A DNA stretch of 34,274 nucleotides, from contig SKGU01000011.1 of NCBI GenBank assembly GCA_007117255.1, forward strand, positions 1 to 34,274, written 5' to 3'. Source of the stretch: Natronohydrobacter sp. Lineage in GTDB: Bacteria; Pseudomonadota; Alphaproteobacteria; Rhodobacterales; Rhodobacteraceae. The translations under genes were made by a program, and so were the position numbers. Below the pieces are notes generated by a model that saw only the letters and a program-made list of their open reading frames with translations, was not told the DNA's origin and ran no database searches. Positions 7,881 to 15,401 of this stretch are shown here, piece after piece (position 1 is the stretch's first letter; the number at the start of each line of letters is the position of its first letter).

Positions 7881-8605
7881 GGCGTATGCAGATACATGAA
7901 GGTCAGATGCTCCGCATCGAACAACGCGCTGTTGACGTCAAAGGCGATGGGCTGGCCATCGCTGAGCACCCCGTCGAATGAGAGCGCAACATAGGCATCT
8001 GCGCCGCCGGGCTGGCGGCGAGCAACGTCGTCCTCGGCAATAAAGTTCAGGTTTCCTGTGCCATCTTGCAAATAGGCCAGATCGACGTCATCGCCTTCGG
8101 CATCACGCCCGATGAGCTTGCCAAGCAGCACATAGGACGGGTCGGGATGGGCCTGATCTGTGAAATCTGGAAAGCTCTGGAGGGCGAATTGTCCTTCCAC
8201 CGCATCCGGGTTATCGGCTGGCAGCATCAACAGGCAAAGCAAAGTGATCGCCCGCTCTTCGGGAACAAGAAAAGCCTGCATTGCCGTTACCATGGCACTG
8301 CCTGCATTCCCATGCTTGAACAGGGCAGAGCCATGGATAGCCGTTTCCTGTGGGGCTGTCGCGCGGCCATGCAGCCAAGTCTCGCTCTCGGCCTCGGCAA
8401 TGCCTGCGCGCAACTCCGCATCTGATAGGCCCAACTCCTGCATGGTGCAAAACCCTATATCGACAACCTCGAAGGCGATTTCGGTAAACTCTTCAAGATC
8501 TGGCTCTTCGCCCCAATCAGCCAGGGCCATCCCGGTTGTCAGCGCCGTCATGGAAACCATGACCACCGCCAGGGTCGTCGCACGCGTCGCAACTCTGCAT
8601 GACAT
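7877..8605 (-). CDS. Exported protein of unknown function
   Basis: A 242-residue protein not recognised as any family. It has a signal peptide (about 1-29, hydrophobic core TTLAVVMVSMTALTTG, end MALA). The mature part is acidic, beginning DWGEEPDLEEF, with two cysteines (FCTMQELG and LLCLLML), which could form one disulfide. AAGGAG lies six bases before the ATG at 8605. Its stop is ATGA-coupled to the leucine-rich-repeat gene, which suggests the two proteins are made together, perhaps as partners. The C-terminal half has alternating hydrophobic residues consistent with beta structure. No catalytic motif was seen. Confidence 0.75.
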   Translation of the reverse strand: MSCRVATRATTLAVVMVSMTALTTGMALADWGEEPDLEEFTEIAFEVVDIGFCTMQELGLSDAELRAGIAEAESETWLHGRATAPQETAIHGSALFKHGNAGSAMVTAMQAFLVPEERAITLLCLLMLPADNPDAVEGQFALQSFPDFTDQAHPDPSYVLLGKLIGRDAEGDDVDLAYLQDGTGNLNFIAEDDVARRQPGGADAYVALSFDGVLSDGQPIAFDVNSALFDAEHLTFMYLHTP

Positions 8606-8690
8606 GGGAAACTCCTTGCTTCAGTCTTCACCTGCGATAGCTTGGATTGTTGCAGCCCGGCTCAGCAGGGGCCTGGCCGCCCTGCGCTAT

Positions 8691-11600
8691 TTATTGCCGA
8701 TCCGGCCAGCGCTCAGTGGCACCAGCGCGGAAAAACAACGTATCGTCTGGCCCACCAATGGCCGCAAGTCGTATCCAGACCGACCTGATTTCATCATCCA
8801 GCGCGTCAGTCTCGAACAGCATGACCTCGCCACCTGTGTCCTGACCCAGCCCGATTTCGATGATCACCTGTGCGACGGGATCTTCCGGGTCGCGGTTCCA
8901 GCGCGGCTCAAACCGCTGCCATTGTGCATCATGGCCTGTCGCGTCGGCCATGAAGGGCGTCATAAGCGCCAGCATGTCCAGCATTGCCGGGGCCGAAGGG
9001 GCCCCACGCCACAATTCGTCATAAGATGGGCGGAAGTTCTGCGGGGAATCGACGGGCTGCATGTCAGACCAGTCGGCAATATGCGGGATGATGGATTGCG
9101 CGATCTGACAGTGAAATCCCATGCAATCGCGCTGGGGTGCGTCGATCACGGCGCGGCTGGCAGACAGGATGTCGGCTGAGATGCCGCGCAAGGGCCGCAT
9201 GGCAAAGCGCCAGATCACATCCGGCCCCTCGCCGAAGGCTTCTGGATCAGCCGTTTTATCGGCCCCATGCGCCGCGACCTGCTGTGCATGATGCGCAGGG
9301 CCAAGATTGAAGCGGCGCAGTTCGACCACTTCGATCCACTCATTCCCACCAATATCGGAAACCCCGCCCGTTTCAATCTGACTCAGCGTCATGTGATAGC
9401 GCACATGCGGCAGGCGGCCGTCGATGGCCTGCGCTGCAACGACAGCTTTTGTCAGAGGGGACAGGCCATGGCCGGGGGCAAAGGCGCTATCCTGCGCGTA
9501 ATGCAGGATATTCGCGATGCTCTGTTCAAGCTTGAACGTATCAAAATCCGTCATGCCCGGTGCATCGGTAAAGCTCCGCGCCACTTCCAGCACATTCGGT
9601 GTATCCGCTTCGAACATCAGATTTGCGCCATCGGCCCAGGCCACGCCATCCGGCGGGATGGTGGGGTCAAGGACTTCGATCCATTCAATGCCGGCCGCCA
9701 TTTGGGTATTGCCACTTGGGGTGACCCCGACCGCATCGGGCTGTAACAAACCGACGATGGGCGCTTCAACCGAAGGCGCTGCGCGCAAATACAGCACCTC
9801 GTTCGGCGCAATCCCGATCACGCGAAGCTGGCCGACAGCGGCGGGCGTTGACGGGACAGGCGCGGCGTCAGCCGCGAGGAATTGCGCATTCACCCAGCCA
9901 GTACCACCGGGCAGGACAGGATTGGCAATCTGCCACCAAGTTCCCCCATCCGCGGCCTGCGCGCTCTGGCCAGTCGGCGTGATGCCGCTGGCATTGGGCG
10001 GCAGCATCCCGACAATCGTGTTTTCGACCCCCGGTCCGCTGCGCACATTCAGCACATCATCGGCTGCGACCCCGGTTACACGGTAGCTTGCTGTTGCGAT
10101 CTGGGGCAGATCGGTCTGCATTAGCGGTGCTGGCGCTTGCGCAACTGGTGCGGCCCCTGTTGGCGCGGCGGTTGCAGGGGCAGCCGTCGCTGGCACAGAC
10201 ACCGAGGAGGCCGCTTGTTGCCATTGTGCCGCCGATTGCGCCGGTCCAGTTGCGGCGCCGGGCCATTGCGCTGGTGCCAGCGGCGTGGTCAAGGCAAAGG
10301 CCAGTTGCGGTGCCACCGCTTCGCGCGATAGCAGTTCGGTTAGCAGAGCAAGCGCAGGCAGGCCCAGCGCAGCAATGGCCTCGCGCAATTCCAACGTCTG
10401 GGCCAACGTCACCTGCTCGATGCTCTCGGACAACTCTGCTATCTGTGCCTCGATCCCAGCAAGATCTTCGGCCACTTCCGCTGGTGCGGGATCTTCGATC
10501 TCATCACGACTGACAACGTTCAGCGTCGTTCGCGCCATCAGCCGTCCATGGAGATTCCGTTGATCCCTGAAACGTTGAGGGGGGTTGAAGTGAAACCGCA
10601 CCTCGTATTCGCCGGTATTGCGCGGGGCGGTGCGGGTGAATACCCCCGGCCCCTCGGTCGCGTCGATAGCATTTCTGTGCCGCGCGCCCCGATTGACCAG
10701 GTCGTCATCAGCACGGTGCGTGTGCCGGATCACCAGATGTCCATCCATGACCGGATTCATGTAAACCTCAAATCCCTGACGCGGGGCGACGGCGTCCGGC
10801 ACCTGCAAGTCGATATCAATATCGACAAGCTCGATCTGCTGACGTGCAATGATCCGGTAGTCCGAAGCCTCTTGGCGGCGCAGGCGCAACTCATAAATTC
10901 CCGGTGTATCGCCAGCGCGCCGATAGACACGATCCTCATCAAATATCCGGAACATGTTGCGACCGCTTGGTCCACGCAAGGCATCGTCCGGCACATCGGG
11001 CCTGACCAGAATGATGTTGTCGAAAGTGGCCCTGTCATCATAGGTGATGTACACGGGCACCAAAGAACCCACCGGAGCGACGGTCGGGGCGCTGAAATAC
11101 CCCCCCGGACTGGGTTGCATCGGCCCAAAAGCGACCTCGCTCAGGACCGTTCCAGCAAGTGGCTGCAATTGCGGGTGGTCATCCATAGGATCAGCCCCGA
11201 TCAGGTCCACAAGCTTCTCCTCGCCGCTGGAGCTGTCGAGGGAACTGACCTCTGCCGCCTGAGGCGCAACGGGTGGCCCGCTCGCAGATGTCTGCGCCGG
11301 ATCGCCGATGGTTTCGGCTGTATCCACGCTTCCGACCGTCTGGCCCGTCTCGGTTGCTGCTGTGGTGGCGGGTGCAGATTCAGGCGATGGGTCTGCATTA
11401 TGTGTCATGGTAAAGACCAGCCCGAAATTCAGCGGCGCGCCGTCGTGGTCGCGTTCCTCAAGAAGCGGACCCGGCGGCACGGCATCCCCTGCCCCAGCAC
11501 GAACCAGTGCGCGCAAGTTTGCGAGCGCTTCGAAATGTTCAGGTACTGAGATAATCCGCAAGGCAAGATACTGCCCTTCACCCACTTCTGCATCATCAAG

Positions 11601-11996
11601 GAACCCGTCAAACGTGGCTGCATCCTGGCCTGCAGGGACTTCGTGAAAGGTGACAACCTCTGTCCCGGCAAAGCTCTGCCGGTCATCCATGCGGCATGTG
11701 AAGGCGATGACGCCAGGCTTTCGGGTGGGCGCATCCAACTCGCCTTGGGACGCCACGAAATTGTCTATGCGATAGGAGACCCGGCCTGCAGCAAGCGGGT
11801 CAGGGTGGTTGAGCCAGAAAGTCAGGTTGGCCTGCGGGTTGACCATATGTCGTATTTGTTCCCCCTCAGAGGTGGCAATTGAATAACCGCCGCTGCACAG
11901 TTCCAATGCCGGATTGGCGAGCACGCCCCCCATCGGCAGCGCGCAAATCATCGCAGCGAGAAAGCAAGGGCGCGAAAACGAAAGAACTGCGGGCAT
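8691..11996 (-). CDS. Large exported multidomain protein with two SH3-like domains
   Basis: An 1101-residue protein with a signal peptide (about 1-27, ending GVLA). Residues 28-200 are probably a beta-rich domain with paired cysteines. Residues 205-285 are a low-complexity, Ala/Thr/Ser-rich linker. Residues 290-505 look beta-sandwich-like (VPVYITYDDRATFDNIILVR). Residues 508-560 are a probable coiled coil (AEIEAQ-like heptads, seen as GIEAQIAELSESIEQV). Residues 575-630 are a Pro/Ala-rich linker. Residues 635-705 and 722-793 are two SH3-like domains (VTGVAADDVLNVRSGPG and VIGIAPNEVLYLRAAP). The 300-residue C-terminal part is unrecognised. The ATG is one base after the stop of the membrane-protein gene. 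The SH3 motif matches that of the 205-residue protein. It may be a large envelope scaffold. No enzyme motif was seen. Confidence 0.8.
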   Translation of the reverse strand: MPAVLSFSRPCFLAAMICALPMGGVLANPALELCSGGYSIATSEGEQIRHMVNPQANLTFWLNHPDPLAAGRVSYRIDNFVASQGELDAPTRKPGVIAFTCRMDDRQSFAGTEVVTFHEVPAGQDAATFDGFLDDAEVGEGQYLALRIISVPEHFEALANLRALVRAGAGDAVPPGPLLEERDHDGAPLNFGLVFTMTHNADPSPESAPATTAATETGQTVGSVDTAETIGDPAQTSASGPPVAPQAAEVSSLDSSSGEEKLVDLIGADPMDDHPQLQPLAGTVLSEVAFGPMQPSPGGYFSAPTVAPVGSLVPVYITYDDRATFDNIILVRPDVPDDALRGPSGRNMFRIFDEDRVYRRAGDTPGIYELRLRRQEASDYRIIARQQIELVDIDIDLQVPDAVAPRQGFEVYMNPVMDGHLVIRHTHRADDDLVNRGARHRNAIDATEGPGVFTRTAPRNTGEYEVRFHFNPPQRFRDQRNLHGRLMARTTLNVVSRDEIEDPAPAEVAEDLAGIEAQIAELSESIEQVTLAQTLELREAIAALGLPALALLTELLSREAVAPQLAFALTTPLAPAQWPGAATGPAQSAAQWQQAASSVSVPATAAPATAAPTGAAPVAQAPAPLMQTDLPQIATASYRVTGVAADDVLNVRSGPGVENTIVGMLPPNASGITPTGQSAQAADGGTWWQIANPVLPGGTGWVNAQFLAADAAPVPSTPAAVGQLRVIGIAPNEVLYLRAAPSVEAPIVGLLQPDAVGVTPSGNTQMAAGIEWIEVLDPTIPPDGVAWADGANLMFEADTPNVLEVARSFTDAPGMTDFDTFKLEQSIANILHYAQDSAFAPGHGLSPLTKAVVAAQAIDGRLPHVRYHMTLSQIETGGVSDIGGNEWIEVVELRRFNLGPAHHAQQVAAHGADKTADPEAFGEGPDVIWRFAMRPLRGISADILSASRAVIDAPQRDCMGFHCQIAQSIIPHIADWSDMQPVDSPQNFRPSYDELWRGAPSAPAMLDMLALMTPFMADATGHDAQWQRFEPRWNRDPEDPVAQVIIEIGLGQDTGGEVMLFETDALDDEIRSVWIRLAAIGGPDDTLFFRAGATERWPDRQ

Positions 11997-11997
11997 G

Positions 11998-12792
11998 TCA
12001 GGCTCCTGTCGCGGATTTGAGGGCAGAAACGTCAGCGCTTGGCAGCGCTGTCTGCATCAGGTCATGCCCCATTGTTGCAAAGATCGAGATTTGATTGGGG
12101 TCGCTCAACGCCTCGCGCAGATACAGCATCATCCCGAAGTCATCGATGACCATGCGTGCCGGATTGGTCATCGGATTGATGGCCGACCAGCGTGTCAGCA
12201 GACGGGCAATTTCAGCCATATTGAAGCATGGAGTCGGATCGCGCGTGGCCAAGACAGTGATCTCATTGCTGCCCTGCACTGGCTGACGCGACAGCGCGTC
12301 AAGATCGCGCGCATGGGTCTGGCCAAGCATGTGGCGCAACTCCTGCCGCAAGCGGCGTTCTTCCATTCCAGCGATATCACGCAGTGGATCAAAGGGCGTT
12401 TTGCTCGTCTTCTGGATGGCCCCGGCAAACACCGCCAGTTGGCGCGAAAACACCGGGCCGGGCGCACGAAAGATCGTATCACCGGGAATATCGGCATAAT
12501 TGCGGTGGGCACTCGATCTGGTGGCGCTGGTGATCACTATTTCCCAGGCTTCGGGATCATCCTTGGCACAGATTGTCCTGACAGCAGCCGATTTGCGACC
12601 AAATCCCGGTTTCGGGCCAGTGTAGTGATGCTGCCAGTTCCGCCGCTCGACCAGCACATCCATGGGGTCGCGCGCGTTCTTCGACCACTTCAGAGGGTTC
12701 CTGCGGTCACGCATGACGGCATAGACCAGCAAAGCAAACAAGCCAAGCGAGAGCAGGACCGTGTTCAGTTCTTCGCGCAAGATGTCCGTCAT
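11998..12792 (-). CDS. Single-pass membrane protein of unknown function
   Basis: A 264-residue protein not recognised as any family. One N-terminal hydrophobic helix (about residues 11-27, LLSLGLFALLVYAVM) is followed at once by a basic stretch (RDRRNPLKW), so by the positive-inside rule the bulk is probably cytoplasmic and the protein a signal-anchor type. The soluble part has an Arg-rich region near 105-160 and no evident catalytic motif. It lies 27 bases after the OmpA-family gene and one base before the 1101-residue protein gene, so it belongs to the same operon. If the topology guess is right it could tie the envelope proteins to the inner membrane. Confidence 0.75.
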   Translation of the reverse strand: MTDILREELNTVLLSLGLFALLVYAVMRDRRNPLKWSKNARDPMDVLVERRNWQHHYTGPKPGFGRKSAAVRTICAKDDPEAWEIVITSATRSSAHRNYADIPGDTIFRAPGPVFSRQLAVFAGAIQKTSKTPFDPLRDIAGMEERRLRQELRHMLGQTHARDLDALSRQPVQGSNEITVLATRDPTPCFNMAEIARLLTRWSAINPMTNPARMVIDDFGMMLYLREALSDPNQISIFATMGHDLMQTALPSADVSALKSATGA

Positions 12793-12819
12793 GGTGGTTT
12801 TCCCTTCGGCGGCGCGTGC

Positions 12820-13797
12820 TCAGTGCTGCATCTCCACCAGCTCCACGCGTCGGTTCAGGGCGCGACCCGCTTCAGTTCGGTTGGTGGTGATGGGTGCCAT
12901 CATGCCAGCACCAGCAGCCTGCAATCGCTGACCGGAAATTCCGTGCTGGTTTGTCAGATAGTCCACCACGGCCTGTGCGCGCGCCATCGACAGGCTGAGA
13001 TTGTAGTCATAGCCGCCAGTATTGTCGGTATGGCCGACGACCAGCAAGGCAAGGCCAGAGGCGTCACGCATCAACTCGGCCACTGTCGCCAGCGCGTCAG
13101 CCGACTCTGGCATGATGCCTGCAGAGTCGAATTCGAAAAGGATATCCTGCACGGCAACGCGGCCATCGTCGATCAACCCGGTTTCCATCTCATTCGCGGT
13201 CAAGGGCTGGTGGTCCATTTCAGTGCCCATCTCGGCCGATTTGATCACGGCGATTTCCACCGCCGGACCGGGTACGCGGCGTTCATTGAAAGCCGCGATC
13301 CCCGCCATCACAGAGCCGTCCGCCGAGCGTGCCGCGATGTAGCGCAGATCGCGGTTGCTGGCACGGGTGGCCAGCCGGCAGCAATCGCGCGCGCCACGAC
13401 TGAAGATATCGGTGCCATTGTAAAAGGACCGCCCTTCACCACTGCCCAGCGCGTCATGCGAGTCGGCATACAGGATCTCGAAGCCGCGCGCCTGCAATGC
13501 GTCGATGTAATTGCGCTTGATTTGCAGGGTCGAGATATCGGGGTTGTCGAATGTGTAGCTGAGCTTGAGCACCTCGCCTTCCAGCGTTTGAGCACTTTCA
13601 AATTCATCCCCGGCATATGGCCCGGTTGGGATAGTGGCGCGGTCGAACTCGGTGCGCTGGAAATACACAATATTTGATCCAGCAACGCGTGGAATATCTT
13701 CATGGTCATGAGCCCCGTCGATATCAGCCAATGCAGGTGTTGCGCATGCCAGCGCAACCACCGTGATGCCGGACCAAAGCAGCCGAGTTTTGTGCAT
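12820..13797 (-). CDS. OmpA-family envelope protein
   Basis: A 325-residue protein with a signal peptide (about 1-24, ending PALA). Its N-terminal region (35-190) resembles the DUF4892-type domain found before OmpA domains in some proteobacteria (VAGSNIVYFQRTEFDRATIP). The C-terminal OmpA-like peptidoglycan-binding domain (213-325) shows ILFEFDSAGIMPES, the HTDNTGGYDYNLSLSMARA region at 256-274 and NRRVEL at 315-320. There is no lipobox or beta-barrel. AGAGGAG lies eight bases before the ATG at 13797. It is the first gene of the minus-strand run, with an 18-base perfect palindrome just upstream. It probably anchors the other exported products of this cluster to the cell wall; that role is inferred from the domain and gene order. 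Confidence 0.88.
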   Translation of the reverse strand: MHKTRLLWSGITVVALACATPALADIDGAHDHEDIPRVAGSNIVYFQRTEFDRATIPTGPYAGDEFESAQTLEGEVLKLSYTFDNPDISTLQIKRNYIDALQARGFEILYADSHDALGSGEGRSFYNGTDIFSRGARDCCRLATRASNRDLRYIAARSADGSVMAGIAAFNERRVPGPAVEIAVIKSAEMGTEMDHQPLTANEMETGLIDDGRVAVQDILFEFDSAGIMPESADALATVAELMRDASGLALLVVGHTDNTGGYDYNLSLSMARAQAVVDYLTNQHGISGQRLQAAGAGMMAPITTNRTEAGRALNRRVELVEMQH

Positions 13798-13856
13798 ATG
13801 GTAGTCTCCTCTGAAAACTGCGCATCACATGATACGCTCAGAGCATGATCAGATGC

Positions 13857-13874
13857 CCCCTCTGAACAGAGGGG
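13857..13874. promoter_or_regulatory. Perfect 18-base palindrome upstream of the OmpA-family gene
   Basis: CCCCTCTG (13857-13864), a central AA, and CAGAGGGG (13867-13874) form a perfect inverted repeat about 60 bases before the OmpA-family start. Four T follow on the plus strand, so in that direction it could also act as a weak terminator, but no plus-strand gene precedes it. An operator for a dimeric regulator, or an RNA hairpin in the 5' leader of the operon, are both possible. Confidence 0.5.
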
Positions 13875-13911
13875 TTTTGTGCCTGGGCGCAGTCTCGATA
13901 CGCACAAAGAT

Positions 13912-13943
13912 GCGCTGCCACATGCTGCGGTGATGTGCAGCGC
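13912..13943. repeat. Imperfect 11-bp stem-loop in the divergent intergenic region
   Basis: GCGCTG-c-CACAT (13912-13923) pairs with ATGTGCAGCGC (13933-13943) with one bulged C and a nine-base loop. It lies between the OmpA-family gene and the cobalamin riboswitch, a 238-base region that must hold promoters in both directions. It is compatible with a regulatory hairpin in the OmpA operon leader. Apart from this and the palindrome at 13857, only a weak -35-like TTGAAA at 13988 is visible. Confidence 0.45.
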
Positions 13944-14035
13944 CGCGCATTGGGCCCCGTGGCTTGGGTTGGAAAAATGGCGCAGACTTGAAAATCTTCA
14001 TTGTATTGATTTGAGATCATCGATAGCCTGACCGC

Positions 14036-14225
14036 GATGGTGCCCGTATTCACGGGAGAATAGGGAAACCGGTGCGGGGGAAATCCCCCCAATTCCGGTG
14101 CTGCCCCCGCAACTGTAAGCGGTCAGGCCCTTCAACTGCCACTGGATCAAGCTGATCTGGGAAGGCGAAGAGGCCGCTAAGCCGCAAGCCAGGAGACCTG
14201 CCATCGTGACTTGAAATTCCAATTC
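14036..14225 (+). promoter_or_regulatory. Cobalamin (AdoCbl) riboswitch
   Basis: The plus strand has the hallmark elements in order: GGTGCCC and ACGGGAGAATAGGGAA from 14039, ACCGGTGCGGG, the conserved CCGGTGCTGCCCCCGCAACT (14095 on), TGTAAGCGGTCAG, and the B12 box AGCCGCAAGCCAGGAGACCT (14180-14199) ending TGCC. The aptamer precedes the small reading frames and the ABC importer, so high B12 should shut off uptake. The expression platform lies between 14203 and the first ATG at 14253. No U-rich intrinsic terminator is seen, so control of translation initiation is more likely. Exact ends are approximate. Confidence 0.95.
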
Positions 14226-14252
14226 GGGCGGGGAGTCCGGAAGCGAGGAAGC

Positions 14253-14342
14253 ATGTTAAACACGATTGTGTTCGTGACGCATCGGTGTCACGACGGCATT
14301 GCCCCTGCCTCTTCTGGCAGGAGGCATGATGGGTCACGTTAG
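14253..14342 (+). CDS. Possible 29-residue leader reading frame after the riboswitch
   Basis: An ATG at 14253, with GAGG four bases upstream, opens a 29-codon frame starting MLNTIVFVTHRCHDG and ending in TAG at 14340-14342. The stop overlaps the start region of the next small gene (ATG 14329). This is the first start codon after the riboswitch aptamer, so it could be the start whose access the riboswitch controls. The N-terminus weakly recalls DUF1636 proteins (a strand then C-x-x-C or CR-DG), which raises the alternative that this and the next frame are one frameshifted gene. Evidence is limited to position and the ribosome binding site. Confidence 0.3.
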   Translation: MLNTIVFVTHRCHDGIAPASSGRRHDGSR

Positions 14343-14613
14343 ACTCGACGCGAAAACTTTTACAGGCTGTCCGCAAGTCCACAAACCCTGCCCGCTGGTC
14401 TTTGCGTTTCTGGCGCGCTTGACGCATGGAATGGCACTTGCGACCGACGTCACGGGGCAATGCTCCGACATGACGGGCGCACTATGGCTGAACGATTGCC
14501 CGCTGGGTCAGAGGTGCCAGCTTTCATGGCATAGCCAGGACGGGATTGTATGCGTGCATGACGGGGTGCGGCAACTCTTGCAAATGCCGCTTTGCGAAGC
14601 TGGTGCAGCATGA
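14329..14613 (+). CDS. Small cysteine-rich protein of unknown function, coupled to the ABC importer
   Basis: A frame of about 94 residues with seven cysteines (TGCPQVHKPCPLV, GQCSDM, NDCPLGQRCQLSW, GIVCVHDG, PLCEAG). AGGAGG (14319-14324) lies four bases before the ATG at 14329; an ATG directly before it (14326) and a TTG at 14299 are alternatives. The stop overlaps the start of the ATPase gene as ATGA (14610-14613), which argues that the frame is translated. The C-terminal spacing of cysteines and the aromatic end distantly recall DUF1636, the protein at the head of the cobW operon, but I cannot establish homology. A metal-binding role would fit, but is speculation. Confidence 0.5.
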   Translation: MGHVRLDAKTFTGCPQVHKPCPLVFAFLARLTHGMALATDVTGQCSDMTGALWLNDCPLGQRCQLSWHSQDGIVCVHDGVRQLLQMPLCEAGAA

Positions 14614-15401
14614 GTTGCCCTGCCCCGGAACCTGCCACCCTGCGACTTGAATCCGTTGCATGGGGCAGAGGAATTCTTGCGCCCGTCACACTGACCTTGC
14701 AGCCTGGCCGTGTCCTAGGCGTGCTAGGGGCAAATGGCGCGGGAAAATCAACGCTTCTGCGGATGATCTACAGATTTCACAGGCCAGAAACTGGTCGCGT
14801 TTTGCTGGATGGGCAGGATATCCATCTTCTGCCTGCGCGCGCGGTTGCGCAGAGGATCGCTGCCGTATTGCAGGAACAGCCCACCGATTTTGCCCTCACT
14901 GTAGGCGAAATCGTGGCGCTGGGCAGGGCGCCACATCGGCGCGCACTGGCAGGCCCTTCTGCGCAGGATGCGCATATTGTCGAACATGCGCTAAAGCGCC
15001 TGTCACTGCAGAGCTTCGCACACAGGCCCTTCGGCACCCTGTCCGGCGGCGAGCGTCAGCGCGTCATGGTGGCAAGAGCACTGGCGCAGGAACCGGGGTT
15101 GATCGTTCTGGACGAGCCGACCAACCATCTGGACATTCGCCACCAGCTTGAGGTGTTGCGCCTTGTGCGCGGGCTTGGGGTAACGGTCGTGGCCTCGTTG
15201 CATGATCTCAATCTCGTGCAGGGCTTTGCGGATGATCTGCTGGTTCTGAAAGGCGGCCAGGCGCTGGCCTTTGGCCCTGTCGACCAGGTGCTGGCCCCGG
15301 ACCTGATTGCGCGCGCCTTTGGTGTGCATGCTGTCCCGCGCGGGACGGGGCGCTTCGATTTTTCCCTTTTCGACCCCATGCAACAGGAGAGACCTGCATG
15401 A
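14610..15401 (+). CDS. ABC transporter ATP-binding protein, BtuD/FecE type
   Basis: A 263-residue ATPase with Walker A GANGAGKST (40-48), a Q-loop glutamine near 88-90, signature LSGGERQ (144-150), Walker B and D-loop LIVLDEPTNHLD (164-175) and the switch histidine in SLHDLNL. It belongs to the FecCD-associated subfamily that powers uptake of cobalamin, heme and siderophores. The start is at 14610 because this ATG overlaps the previous stop, and an upstream in-frame ATG lies inside that gene. Its own stop overlaps the binding-protein start as ATGA (15398-15401). The riboswitch upstream makes cobalamin or cobinamide the likely substrate, although the sequence of the ATPase does not show it. 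It acts at the inner face of the inner membrane. Confidence 0.9.
   Translation: MSCPAPEPATLRLESVAWGRGILAPVTLTLQPGRVLGVLGANGAGKSTLLRMIYRFHRPETGRVLLDGQDIHLLPARAVAQRIAAVLQEQPTDFALTVGEIVALGRAPHRRALAGPSAQDAHIVEHALKRLSLQSFAHRPFGTLSGGERQRVMVARALAQEPGLIVLDEPTNHLDIRHQLEVLRLVRGLGVTVVASLHDLNLVQGFADDLLVLKGGQALAFGPVDQVLAPDLIARAFGVHAVPRGTGRFDFSLFDPMQQERPA

Noticed and set aside
11914..13677. A 587-codon plus-strand open frame opposite the OmpA-family and membrane-protein genes
   Set aside because: It is the antisense shadow of two well-supported minus-strand genes in GC-rich DNA; it has no family motifs and its composition is that of a shadow frame.
13988..14017. TTGAAA with a -10-like TGAGAT upstream of the importer riboswitch
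   Set aside because: The -10 match is poor (three of six) and such weak pairs are frequent; noted but not called as a promoter.
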